From the NCBI GenBank assembly GCA_003427395.1, contig BFEA01000879.1:87225-141118 (forward strand): a DNA stretch of 53,894 nt, read 5' to 3'. Below, piece by piece: positions 43,097-53,894 of this stretch. Both the position numbers and the translations under genes were made by a program. Every line of letters begins with the position of its first letter. Position 1 is the first letter of the stretch. Under the pieces are notes generated by a model. That model searched no databases. It was given only the letters and a program-made list of their open reading frames with translations, and was not told the DNA's origin. The stretch comes from Chara braunii. Taxonomy: Eukaryota; Streptophyta; Charophyceae; Charales; Characeae.

Positions 43097-44565
43097 CTAT
43101 CCTAATGTGAATCCTTTTACTTTACTAGTCACAACCCTCTTTCTTTTCCTCGAATTCTCTCCTTCCTCGAACTGTGTTGACGGCGACTCATCCATCACTT
43201 TGCCCTTTCCCTGTTCCGCATGGTCTGTTAGCGATGGAGTAAGGGCCGAAGGTCTTCGCAGTTTAAACAACTTTAGTCTAGCTCCTGCCACTTGGTCTGT
43301 CCACTTAGATCCATCTAACTCGGCTATCATGTAGGCTCCCCAGACTAGCGCCTCAACCACGTGGTAAGGAGCCATCCATCGGTTTGCCAACTTCCCTGAC
43401 CACGTTCTTTCCAACGTCGAGTCATATAAGAGGACCATATCACCCAAACATATCCTTTCCTTTTTTATTCTGACATTCTTATCCCATCTCTCTTTTCCTT
43501 TTTCTTTTTCCACTACCAGTCGATCCACCGCCGTTATTAAAGTATCCTTTAATCCGTATGCTATCTGTCTCGTTCGGACAACTAGAAGGTCTTCACGTGA
43601 CATGTTGTCGGCCCAATCAACACTCGTCCAACTGTCCACGTGAAACTCTATAGGTAAAGGACAATGTCTCCCAAACCATAAGGTATAAGGAGGATAACTT
43701 GTACTAGTCAGGGCCGTGATGTTATCAGCCCATATCGCATATCTAAAATACCGTGGTAAGTCGCTATCCTTTCCTCTACACCACTTAGACAGTGACGCGA
43801 TCAAGGATTGATGCCCTCGCTCAACATGTGAATTTGTCTGAGGATGATAGGCAGTGGCTATCGAAACTGTGGTCGCCACTTTTTTGAATACGTTATGAAC
43901 CTCGTCAGCAAGGAATTATGCACCCCTGTCCATCACGATTCTACCAACACATCCATATCAGGACAGATATTCCAAAACAAAGTTTTTTACCTCCTTGGCC
44001 GATTTAGTTTTGTTGGGTTTTCCATCCACAAACCCAGTAAAATTATCTCTTATGTTCACTATATAGTTCAAATTCCCTAGTCCTTTCGGCATCTTCAATA
44101 TATCTATATAAACCTCCTATCTAGGTCAAATGTGATAGGACGGATGAAGAAACTCTTTGTATTTCACAAGATATTTTTTCTGACACTCCTCACAAGTCAC
44201 GCAATATCTCTTGATGTCTTTGTATTGACCTTCCCACCAATATAATCGACGAACTTTTTCATAGGTCCCTTTTACTCCTTGATGTCCACCTACCAGGCCA
44301 TCATGAAGCTCTGCTACCTCTCTTCGGGATCGCAGAGTATACGTAGAAGCATCTCCTATCCAGTAGGTCTACAAAATAGATGTCCCGATCTAAGAGAAAA
44401 CCGAGCTGCCTGTCTTCTTATCTCCGGGTCCAGACTTTCCTCTTCTGATAGGTGTAAGCCGATTGCTTGATATTTCCCCTTATAGAGGTTAACCAAGAAT
44501 TGTCCAAGTTGCCCGTGCTCAGTCATGGTTCGCACACCTGCAGATATCAGACGTCCCTCGTCCAA
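43097..44565 (-). pseudogene. Ty3/Gypsy integrase
   Basis: The zinc-binding module (H-x5-H at ELHDGLVGGHQG, then CVTCEEC) is followed by the catalytic core with D at 44104-44102 (VYIDIL), D at 43930-43928 (VMDRGA) and E at 43822-43820 (HVERGHQ). The last two are 35 residues apart, the classical D,D(35)E. 43879-43097 is open for 260 codons and includes the C-terminal region ending near KVKGFTLG. Upstream in the same frame are four stops (TAA 43918, TGA 43960, TAG 44119, TGA 44128), then a frameshift near 44325 and a TAG at 44358. No chromodomain is evident. The phrase IWADN and the SW-x-VDW segment resemble integrases of Ty3-like elements common in fungi. Confidence 0.85.
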
Positions 44566-45067
44566 CGGAGTGTGCGATAACCCATCAACGACTACATTCT
44601 TGGTTCCCGAAATCCTCTCGACAGTATAACTGAAGAGTCGGATCCTAATTAACCAGCGTGCGATGGTGAGATCGGTCAGACTGAAATCCTTCTACAAAAC
44701 ATAAGCAATTGCAGTAGGATCCACCCGAAGAATAAATCGCCTACCATAAATATAGTGCCTAAAAGAAGCGTAGAACAATCAACACTTCTTTCTTAAACTG
44801 ACTGTAATTCCTTTCAACACGATTAAGAGGTCGACTTTCAAATGGCAGGGGCCTCTCTTTCCCATCAATATCTCTTTGCGAAAGAAGTCCTCCAACCGAG
44901 CACGGGCCAGCATCCGTAGACACAATGAATGGATTGTTCTCCTCATCATCGAAATGCAATACACCCAACACACGACCTCCTTCTTTGAACTCTTCCTTGA
45001 GGGCAAGCATGACGGCCTATTGTGGAGGTCCCCAGTTAAATTGTTCACTCTTAAGGAGAAGTCTTAG
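44566..45067 (-). pseudogene. Ty3/Gypsy RNase H domain
   Basis: Residues FIVSTDAGPCSVGGLLSQ, PLPFESRPLNRVERNYSQFK and, after a frameshift near 44762, FRHYIYGRRFILRVDP and TIARWLIRIRLFSYTVE follow the Ty3 RNase H order, with the D of TDA, the E after NYSQFKK and the D of VDP. One TAG interrupts the later part, then the frame runs into the integrase region. Confidence 0.85.
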
Positions 45068-45810
45068 CGGCTCCGCCTTCTCAACATAACAACAGATAAA
45101 GATCCGCTAGTATCCTACGACACCTAGGAACTAATGAACTTCGGTGGCACTGTGCTGAGGTGACGGCCAGTTTAAAAGTTTTTCCAGCTTCGCTGGATCC
45201 GCCCGACGGCCATCACCATCGCAGATGTATCCTAGAATCTTTATCGATGAAACCGCCCATTGACTCTTTGTCCCACTCATTGTTAAGTTGGCATCATCTA
45301 ATTTCTCTAGGATCACGTAAATGTCAACTAAATTTTGCTACCTAAACCTTCTAACGTGAGGCATCACTTTTGTTTCATCCTTCTCCTTTGGGCCTTTAAT
45401 CGGAAAGTCGTCTAGAAAAACTTTCACCTTGTCTGGAATGAAAATTTTCAAGACTGCCAACATAGCTCTCTCGAATACTGCCAGCCCATTGGTCCATCCA
45501 ATCGGGACCACCATCATCTAAACTAAACCCAATGGTGTATGCATTGCAGTGAGGTGTCTATCCCTCGGATCTAGTGAGATCTCATCATAGCCAGAGAATA
45601 AATCACGATCAGAATAGATCGATCTACCAATCCCGCCCTCGACCAATAGATCTACGTGAGGAACAAATCTAACATCGCGTACGGTAACGACGTTTACCTT
45701 TCACAAATCTTGAATCCACTGTATCTTTCCGTTCGGCTTTCGTATGAAAAACCACTTGTTAGTATAAGTGCTACCTGACGATTCAACTACATATGAAGCC
45801 ATCTTTTTTC
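45068..45810 (-). pseudogene. Ty3/Gypsy reverse transcriptase
   Basis: RT blocks are in order: KWFFIRKPNGKIQWIQDL, SIYSDRDLFSGYDEISLD, TPLGLV, PIGWTNGLAVFERAML and VFLDDFPIKGPKEK. The FLDD catalytic box is at 45418-45407. It then continues through the connection region with ILGYICDGDG. In-frame stops follow WIQDL, LGLV and RRFR. Each is one base change from the residue usual there (Q or R, Q, W). The GWTN and DDFPIKGP phrases are typical of a Ty3-like group that I know mainly from fungi. Confidence 0.85.
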
Positions 45811-46244
45811 TTTAAAAACGCAATCACTTTTTCCTTCTCCTTCTGAGCATACTTCCATCCCGCATCATTCCAAGGCATATGAGGAACTGTTTAAATCCTT
45901 GCAGGTTTAGCATACATTGGATCAATTCCCCCTCTTTCCGCATCGCTGAACGCTATAACTTTATCACAGATTTTAAGAACCTCTAGTACACGTTCCTTTT
46001 CTAGAGGAGTTAAGTTCCCATCTATGATATCCATTCCAACTATCCTTTCGTCAGTTAGGCATTGTGGCTCCCTTGTCTTTTTGTTTTATCCCTTTGGCGA
46101 TCTCTTCTTCCGATATTCCTTCAAGAACAGATCATTTGCGACCAATGGCAACGAGTTTAACTTTTTCAACTACTCGCTTATGTTTTTTCAGACGTCCCCC
46201 GTAGGGGCCCGTAGGGGGCTGCGCCCTTAAAAAAAACATCGATA

Positions 46245-46900
46245 TCATGCCACCAAACTCTTCATCATTATCCTTAGAATAGGAGGTTCCATCACCACCA
46301 AACGATCTTCGAAATTTTCTACTTCCACTATTCGACCTTCTTCCTCGGTGAGTCTAGTTTCATATTTCCTCTCTCGAAATCGTAATAAACGACTGGAAAA
46401 TGAAGCTGACTTACTCGACTCAGACACAATTGTGGTCGCTGTAGCAACTTTATTCCTCGGGTCATGTGCCTCCACCATCTCCGACATAACTCGAGTATTG
46501 TCAAAACGCTTGATAAAAAGCATCACACTTCCATCTGGACGTTCGATAGTGACAACATGTACATGGCTCATCCACGTGCACCCCAAAAGTAAATCTAAAC
46601 TCCCTTACTTGATTGCAAAGACCGGCCAAATCGTCCTAACTCCCTCGACCTCAATGGCAACCTTATGATAGACTCCCAAAACCTCTTGTTTCCTTGTGTC
46701 TGCTGTCTCAATCTCAAATCAAAAAGACATGTCCAAATCCAATCTTAGCCGTTCCGCAAGTTTCTCATCTATGATGATAGCTTCGCACCCATTATCAATT
46801 ACTGTCTGAAGCACGATCTCATCATTGATAATAATCTCCACAGTTCCGCTTCCCAAGACTTAAACTGATTTGGAGATATCCCTTCTCTCCCATCCAAATA
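46245..46900 (-). pseudogene. Ty3/Gypsy aspartic protease region
   Basis: VIDNGCEAIIIDEKL (DNG at 46796-46788 at the place of the usual D-S/T-G) is followed by VLGVYHKVAIEVEGV, WPVFAIK and DLLLGCTWM, the order of a retroviral-type protease. Two stops interrupt it. From 46586 to 46245 it continues into a linker to the reverse transcriptase. Between 45810 and 46240 the frame is decayed. Confidence 0.7.
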
Positions 46901-47169
46901 AATCGTCATTGCACGATCGACTTTAGCACTCGATACCCCAAAAAGCGCGTATTCCAACTTTTGTGTTGTAAGGACTTCGTCTCTCAAAGGAATAAGATTA
47001 TTTCGGGTAATTATCTGAAGCTCATCTCGAGTTGGCCTAGATGCGGCCAAATATTCTGGTATAGAGCACTAAATAGGCTGCCTAAGTGCACACCTAAGAG
47101 GCTCAACCGTATCGATGTCGTCCAAGAAACTCCTCATTGTAAATTTTTTTGCCCCGCTTTTAAAGCATA

Positions 47170-49155
47170 ACTTATTTTCCTTCAATCTTTTGTCCTTCCT
47201 TATTAGTCATTATGTAATCCGTATTAGTCTTCTTTAACGAAGAAACACGAGTCGACTTTTTCGCCATTACGCTTTGACTCTTACCCGCATTTTCTCCTCG
47301 ATTTGATCGCACGCACTTGGCATTCACGTTTTCCTTCATTGAAGGAAACATGGATACATCTCCAAGGTCATCCGCTCACTTGACGTACTTCCGCTCGTCA
47401 AGTATCACTATTCCTTCGTCTATAGCTCGTCGGAGGTTTGGACAATCCCTCTTCATATGCTCGTCCGATCTGCAGAAGATACGAGAATTCCTTGGAGTGG
47501 AAGGTCTATCTTCTATACTCCTATTACCTTACCCTTTTACTGCTCGTCCATCCTGACTTAGAGGACCGGGCGATCTAGGATTGCCATCTCGTCGAAACTT
47601 CGTACCATGGAGATGTTTTTTGTCACAATCCTGTCAAGCATACTGACCACGCGAATCATCACACCGATCTCCATTTCGATCCATCCTCTCAAATCTACCG
47701 CGGGACCCATCCCAACGGTGTCCATCCATATCTCGACGTCCTCGAGAATCATCCCGATCCCCAGGAATGAAATCCCCGGGGCTCCTGTATCCATCTAACT
47801 TGCGATCGTATCGAGGGCTACGAGAATATGGCTCCATCCGACCTCCCCTCCGATAAGTATCGCTTCCATACTTCATATCACTGTCTCAGAAACAGTCATC
47901 ACGACGATCTCAATCAATCTCATCATCCCGACGTCTCCAAAGATCATCCTCCCCCCTCTCTTGAGCTCGGTAATCCTCGACATTTCTCCATGGGTCGGAA
48001 TTCCTACAATCTCATTGCAGGGAGTATGTAGACTCAGACTTGTCCCGATAAGTAGTCACTCTTGTCTTCGTTTCAATGTTGGTCACTTGTTTGGCAAGTC
48101 TTTTCATAATCTCCCTTATCTTTCTTACTTCCTCCACCATACCATCTTTGTCCCTTGATCATCGAACTCGAACATTATTGAGTATATAACGTCGATCTGT
48201 CCAAGGTTGATCACTAAAGTCTAAACATCTTTGGCGGTCAAATTCTCGATAGAAAAAAACTTCGTGTCGCCATATCCCTTTCCAAACTAAATCTTTATAG
48301 TCGTTCGTCTCGACTTTCATTGCCAATTTGAGAACCGTCGCAAAGTCCAAACGATCATGCGGAAGATATCTCAGTAACCCCTTTTGTTTTCCTTTTAGTA
48401 ATTGGCTAATAAAGATCGTACATCAGTTGACTTTTGACAACTTCCCTTTTGCTATCAATGCATCTAATATATTTTGAAACCTCTTTCCAAAGGCTTGAAC
48501 ACTATCGCCATTTCCCTATGTTATTGACTCCAAATCTCCAATAGAAAATCTTACGTCTTCAAGCTTGAAAAGGTCATTAGGTCGCCTTATAGGTAGTTCA
48601 TCGACGGACCATCGTGTATCCTTCGATCTAGCATCCTTGATCTCCTTACTCAGACTTAGATCTAAATTGAATAAGAAATTATTTATAATCTCATTTTCCG
48701 ACCACTAACTATGATAGCATGAAGCTCCCACTTTTCAAGATAGTCAGTGATAACGTATTCTCTTAAAAGAGGAGGTCTAGTATCCAACTCTGACGGTTGA
48801 TGGAAAATAATCGTTCCCGTCTCTCGTAAGGAAGCGCGTAGGATTCCCCGGTCTGTGGATGATATATCCGTTGAGGAGGAATCCTCTTTACCGCCCTATC
48901 TCAAACTCGCCAAGCCTGTTCTCTGACGTATTGGTCTCTCCCGTCATCCCTCCGTCTATCTCCTCTCGTCTCCCTGCGCTCATACACTAATGAGCATCGA
49001 CTGCCCACCTCTCGCCCGAAACTTCGAGGTTCAATCTGATTTTTTCCGCGTATCATAGCAACAACTCTATCAGGATCTGCAGTAATCAGCCCACCAAGTA
49101 CTTTGGCCTCTCCATCATCCAGTGGGTCCATACACCTCAAGGGGGCATTCTGCAT
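47170..49155 (-). pseudogene. Ty3/Gypsy gag region with zinc knuckle
   Basis: Decayed gag. The zinc knuckle at 47474-47442 reads CRSDEHMKRDC, preceded by RIF, so the first Cys of C-x2-C-x4-H-x4-C is replaced by Arg. Upstream are an Arg/Asp/Tyr/Gly-rich segment (47876-47634), a part with FATVLKLAMKVETNDY (48350-48159) and an N-terminal part at 49155-48901. Several stops and frameshifts. Confidence 0.65.
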
Positions 49156-49317
49156 GATTCGCTTTTTGATATCTCGTAGAGCTCAATCCGACGAAGCGTG
49201 ATACACGCTCGATTGATGGTCCATGGCTGGATAAGGCCCCATCATGTTCGACTCCATACACCTTAATATTCTACCAGACGAGATCATTGATTGAAAAATA
49301 AGAATAATAGCTAGTCT

Positions 49318-49421
49318 GGATCCAAAGTCAAAGCCGATAGCCCGGACCTAAGGGCAAAACCAACAACCCGGATCTAAAGTCAACGCCAGCAGCCCGGACC
49401 TAAAGTTCTAATCTGGTCGGG
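49318..49421 (-). repeat. 26-bp tandem repeat, four units
   Basis: GGA(T/C)C(C/T)(A/T)A-type unit starts fall at exactly 49318, 49344, 49370 and 49396, with CCCGGA(T/C)CTAA words. It lies between gag and the upstream frames, in what would be the element's leader. Confidence 0.85.
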
Positions 49422-50030
49422 TGGATTATTATCATGCCTGAATGATTTTTTCCTCTTTATCCTTTTTGCATCCACGAGACAACTTTCTTAGAAAGAGTTG
49501 CTCATTTGACTGACCTAGCGAATTTTACAATCGCCTCTCATCCATTGCGCTCTTGTCCTTCTTTTGGAGTTGTGGGTTTAGGTAGCTCATCGAATTTAAC
49601 AATCTTGTCACTCTAGGTAACACAGTCACCGAACTTTTCTAGTTTCTTCTTTTATTCTCTCAGCTTCCAACAAGCTATGCTCCAACACCTTAAATACTGG
49701 CATAAAATTTCCCCTTCTCTTGGCAGATAAATTCCGATGTAATATATGTCTAAATCAAGGAAATACACTGTCATCACATAGAAACGATTTTTTTCCCAAC
49801 TGCTTTCAGCTACCTGGTATCTCACAACTTCAAATGAAAAAACCTGTCCTACCAATATCGTTCATACATCGCATAACTTTCTCGACCTCCTGCTCACCCG
49901 GCGCCCTCCCTTTTGCGAATTTTCATCTTCTTCTTGCTAGTTCTTCATCAAATATTTTCTTATGTGAGCTCATCTTCTCCCGTCTCTGTTATACCTCCGT
50001 TAACCTGCTCCTCACGCTATAGTGACTCTC

Positions 50031-51695
50031 TCAACATTTATCCGCTGTCAAATTTAGAGCAGTTAGCAATCTTTCAATGAACGTTTTTAAGACAAGGAAA
50101 AATGCTTCAAATTCCATGTCATCACCTGTCCCATCCAAAACTTGCGAAGTCTCTAATATCTCGCTACGGTATCTCGTGTTAGCCTCCAATGTCCTAAGGA
50201 TAGCTCCGTCTACTATGGCCTTCGATAATTCCCCAAACACTTTGGCTTGACTTTTTAGTGCATTCTTTGTTTCGTTTAAAATCTTTTGCCATGAGCGAAT
50301 CACAGATTCACAGTCGGATAGCGTCGTAATAGATTCAACTCTAACTAAATGTCCATTCTCGATACCAAGCCGAATTGTTGTCTTCCTAGCATCATTTACC
50401 GCCCTTCTATAACATTATGCCTCTTTTGTTAACTCTAACCTCACTAATTGTTCCATCTGAATCCGTATATATACAACTGATCCTTCCAATTTTCCCTCCA
50501 CATTCAGTGTATATCTATCATTTTCAAATTCGGAGCTACCTATCATATTAGAACATGATATCATTTCTCCTCGTTTTTCTTCACCCTCTCATGTTTTGAA
50601 TCCTTTGACAATTCTATTGGTTCAGTGCCCCGCTGATTTATTTTCGTCATTCTTTCTAAAAACTCATTCCTCCACCTCTTAACCAATTTTCTTACTTCCT
50701 TAAAAATATTTTTCAATTTTTTTGTCCTCTGTTCCAATCTAAGCAGGCTACTCTCATCAGTACAAGTCCACCATGTCTGATACCCCTGCGCCAACTTTTT
50801 AACTTTAGCAAGCACCGATACAATAATTTGTTCCTTCATTCTTTTCATTTTCTCATAGTTTATCTTACCTCCTCATTTTGTCTTTACTGCTTGTCTTACT
50901 CTCTTACATCCTTGCTCTCGCCTTCGTCGGCGTCTCGTCCTAAAATATCTTCGCTCCTACCACTCCTCTTGTGCAAATAACTACCTTATAAAACACCCAT
51001 CTCTATGTCATGATTTCTCTTAGTGCTCCTTACCTTTGCTCCCATATCACATCCCTAGCGAGGTCAACACACTCACTATCTGCTAGCTCTTCGTCGACAC
51101 TTACTCTCACAAAAAGATTTGGAATGTCACCTCATTTCGCACTAGCCGTCTCAAAACCGTACGCACGTATGGCAAATGGCACAGGAAGAATAAAAGATGC
51201 TCGCCGGCAACAAGTCGGCGTCTCTAAACCAACTTCCTTCCTTCTCAATCCAAACTCCGTGATCTCACCCGAGGATTTTTATCCTCTATATCTCTCCATG
51301 ACACAAAACCTCTGAGGTCCCATCGCAAGGAATATGACGGCCTACCCTTATCTTTGTATAGCGCGAAGTCATATGTCATACCCAATTCGAGCACAGTAAC
51401 TTCATTTGCTTCCTCATACTCTAGTTATGGCCTCTATTACTATTTCGTTGAAAAACAGCTCAACATGTAGATATCCTCCAGACCATACCATAACTTCATA
51501 GGAGATCTTTGTCTGAAATGTAACAAAAGTTAGCACATCCGCCCTCTGTTCGGTGATAAAATATCTCACTAGTCTCAGACACGCTGGTTCAGTCAAATTT
51601 TCCTCAATATGGACCTTGAGTGAAACTGTTACCGTAAAACCTTCATTCACCAAATGTCTTCGAATAGTCGTCCTAGGCGTCGATCGACCATGCAT
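50031..51695 (-). pseudogene. Open frames upstream of gag, unknown
   Basis: Three minus-strand frames (51695-51414, 50848-50561, 50303-50031) lie between the possible primer site and gag. The second and third are Lys/Glu/Leu-rich and predict helices or coiled coils (for example RLEQRTKKLKNIFKEVRKLV). They could be an N-terminal part of gag, an extra gene of the retrotransposon, or chance. No family is recognised. Confidence 0.35.
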
Positions 51696-51699
51696 GGTT

Positions 51700-52560
51700 C
51701 ACTCAATCCTCCAAGAACAATAATCTTAGTTCTTCTAGACAGACATATCTGTCTTTTACGCGTCATCGACAAAATTCAACCAGATCGTCTGTCGTAAGAC
51801 AGTTTATCCAACAGGTAGCATTCACCACACCTAAACGAAAGACGGCCAAGCGTTGACATGGACAACATGTATGACGCATCTCTTCGAGACTTGTACACAT
51901 TTTTTCGGTTGGAGTATGAAAGTCTCAACGAGGGTGTTGAGAAGAGGTCCGGGCTATTGTTGGGCGGCCGAAGTCAGTCGGCCACCCGGAATTTGGACAA
52001 CTAGTGTCTAAAACGGTTAGTGAGGGGCGTTTCGGTGTGCTTTGCTGCCAAAGGCGACAAGAGAAATTAGGGTCTCCAACTTAAGCCCTGATTTCCCTTC
52101 AATCACTTACGAATACTAACCCTTGAATTTTATAAAATGAGGGACGCTATTGTCTCGATCATGGCGTCGTTCTTTTCTGCCCATCTCATGCCTGTTTTCG
52201 TATTGACTGGCCGTTGTACCAAAACGCGCGCGTGAGCCTTTGTGCAACATTTTTTACCCTAATCAGCTGGTTCAAAAATGAGACCTTGAATTTATTTAAT
52301 TTAGTAATAAAATTGAAAATAAGAAATAAAATTAAAAATGATAAAAAGAAATGAAAACAAATTATTATTTTATTATTTAACATTTTCTACCCAATTATGC
52401 CCTTGCTGATTTTATCCAAATTTTACCTATTTATTACCCTTGTTATAACCCATGAGTTACTAAGTGTGCACTGTCCATAATTTACCGCATTCGCATGGCT
52501 TGCTAAGTGTTGCGCGGAGCAAGACTTTAAGCGCTGCGCGAGAGTAATTGGGTGACATTT
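51700..52560. other. Presumed leader of the Ty3/Gypsy element; AT-rich, no gene seen
   Basis: Two diverged direct copies of a minus-strand block (around GTAAAAAATGTTGCACAAAG at 52228-52270 and GCAAAAAATGTCACCCAATT at 52540-52575) are visible. Nothing else is recognised. Confidence 0.4.
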
Positions 52561-52563
52561 TTT

Positions 52564-52575
52564 GCTCTGATACAA
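52564..52575 (-). other. Possible tRNA primer-binding site
   Basis: The minus strand reads TTGTATCAGAGC, one mismatch from the plant initiator-tRNA-Met primer site TGGTATCAGAGC. It lies upstream of gag in element orientation, with TGACA (a possible LTR end) four bases before it. A matching 3' LTR was not found near 42 kb, so attribution to this element is tentative. Confidence 0.5.
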
Positions 52576-52729
52576 ACGGTGTCATTCATGCGAGAGAGGT
52601 GCGCCCGTTGTGACTCGATGGACATTTTGATGGCACTGTTACGATCCTGGCCAATTTCGAAGTCCACAATCATCAGAAAGTACAATGTTGTCCAATTGCG
52701 AAAAGAAATGAATGAACTTGAGAGGAGAG

Positions 52730-53894
52730 AGAGGGAAAGAAGAAGAAGAAGAATCAAGAAAGAAGAAAAAGATGATGTACTCCACCATAGACCAAAGACA
52801 AAGCTCTTCTTCTTCGCTCAACAACCTCCTCCTCTTTATCTCCTCCTCTCTTATTCAAACAATAAATAAACAATAATAATGTTGAACAGCTGAACCAGAA
52901 TCAATGTCCGAATCCCACTTCTATTGCAGGCACAAGATGAGGTCCACCATAACCATGGCAGCCCTTCTTCTTCCTCCACATACAGGCCGAGGCTATGGCG
53001 AACTACGGAGGCTTCAGCCTCCTGTACACAAGACAACCCCAAAGCAGCTATACCGCTGCCCCACTTCAAGGTCATCACCCAGCAGCTATGCCGCTGCCCA
53101 CTTAACCGCCATGCCTGACTCTGTCCGAGCTTCCTTGATGCGGCACTACCCCCACTGGGGCCTTCCTGATGCAGNGCCTANCAAGGAGATGAAGATGGTG
53201 TCTACCATAGCCAGTAAGTACCTCGCCACTCTCCTCCTTGGTCCCCTTCTCCCTCCTCCTCCTACCGGTGGAGCTCCACCATAGCCAAGGTGGAAGCTCC
53301 CGGCTTCTTCCTCCCAGCAGCGCTGTAGTGTCTAGCGCTCCTCCACCTAGCGCTCCAGCAGCGTGACGCCCAACTCGCACACTGAAGAATGAGGCGGAGC
53401 TCTTGCCTCCGCCTCTAGATATAGCGGCCTGCTTGCCTCTTGGGCGGTGACTTCCAGGCCGCTCGGCCTCCCAAGCAACCGGTACCTCCTCCGTTTCGGA
53501 GGGAAACATCATTGCAGACTCTGATATTGCTCGTACAGGCTCTAGACTCGGACTGGTTGGACTGGTACCGGCCTAGACCTACCCTACCGCTACTGGACTC
53601 TAAAAATGCCAACTTTGTCTTTTTGTGCTCGGCCTTCAGTACCCCCACACGCCAACTGCAGTGGGGTGCGGTATCGGCCTACCGGCCTACTTGAGTGTTT
53701 TTCCGGTATTCCAAGGGCCACTGGGCCGCTAGCTTCGCCACTTGAGTGTTTCCCGTGCTGCAACCCTCAATGCCACGGCCACAGGTAAGTACCGGCCCTA
53801 CGGGCCTGCCAAACGAACAAGTACCCTTCCGGGTCACACACACACTCAGGCAGACAAGCACTCAGACAGCACGCAAGTCCACAGGCACGCATGC
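52730..53894. other. End of window: no gene supported
   Basis: A GAA-rich tract is at 52738-52770. Single unknown bases are at 53175 and 53181. Open frames are short and lack domains. GTGACGCCCAAC at about 53364 recalls the flank of the 30704 repeat. Confidence 0.4.

Noticed and set aside
42146-46900. Alternative genetic code (TAG/TAA read as glutamine), since many in-frame stops sit where Gln would fit and some green algae use such a code.
   Set aside because: TGA also interrupts the same frames, some stops fit Trp or Arg better, and frameshifts are present. Decay of a silenced element explains all of it.
52585-53894. 5' LTR of the Ty3/Gypsy element beginning TGTCATTC.
   Set aside because: No matching second copy was found on the other side of the element (38-43 kb), so only the primer-like site is reported.

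Overview
The window reads as nuclear DNA of a green plant with a large, repeat-rich genome. The main evidence is at least eight sequences derived from U6 snRNA. The best preserved (24197-24294) has the plant-type 3' end rather than the animal or yeast one. Long microsatellites, many poly(A)/poly(T) tracts, a tRNA-derived SINE, foldback elements and LTR and non-LTR retroelement remnants agree. No bacterial, organellar or rRNA genes and no convincing host protein gene were seen. Sequence alone does not fix the species.

Layout. 1-9800: two paralogous copies of an unidentified structured repeat (about 1-1575 and 6375-7815, with diverged homologous DNA to about 9800) plus an inverted fragment at 5750-5905. 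Both copies carry an array of short stem-loops that keep the same loop core (AAACTTAT) while stem sequences differ from one hairpin to the next and are still self-complementary. A second hairpin class lies at 5637-6356. 10100-14300: a tandem-like cluster of U6-derived segments, a 62-base C run, a SINE and the first palindromic MITE. 14500-20450: five tandem repeat arrays, four of them with a period near 180 bp, palindromic MITEs, a foldback element and a poly(A)-only insertion with target duplication. 20700-25200: U6 retrocopies with A tails and target-site duplications, more MITEs, and the 3' end of a LINE. 25788-26657 is an assembly gap. 26800-31600: a second SINE copy, a diverged piece of the 1-9800 repeat, and one copy of an unrecognised protein family. 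32208-36903: an LTR-bounded element on the minus strand with a long decayed open frame of unknown function. 38108-38367 is a gap. 38440-40020 holds palindrome clusters and purine-rich repeats. 40028-40802 is the second copy of the unrecognised protein family. 41412-52575: an LTR-like segment and a decayed Ty3/Gypsy retrotransposon on the minus strand (gag, protease, reverse transcriptase, RNase H, integrase), with a convergent open frame downstream of the integrase and a possible initiator-tRNA primer site at 52564-52575.

Functional picture. This is intergenic or heterochromatic DNA built by retroposition. The LINE remnant, A-tailed U6 copies with target duplications, the SINEs and the tail-only insertion are all products of target-primed reverse transcription, so an L1-like machinery has acted on this genome. 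Open frames of the LTR elements are interrupted mostly by stop codons one C-to-T or G-to-A change from a sense codon, as expected for decay of methylated repeats. The observation most worth following is the hairpin array with constant loop and complementary variable stems.
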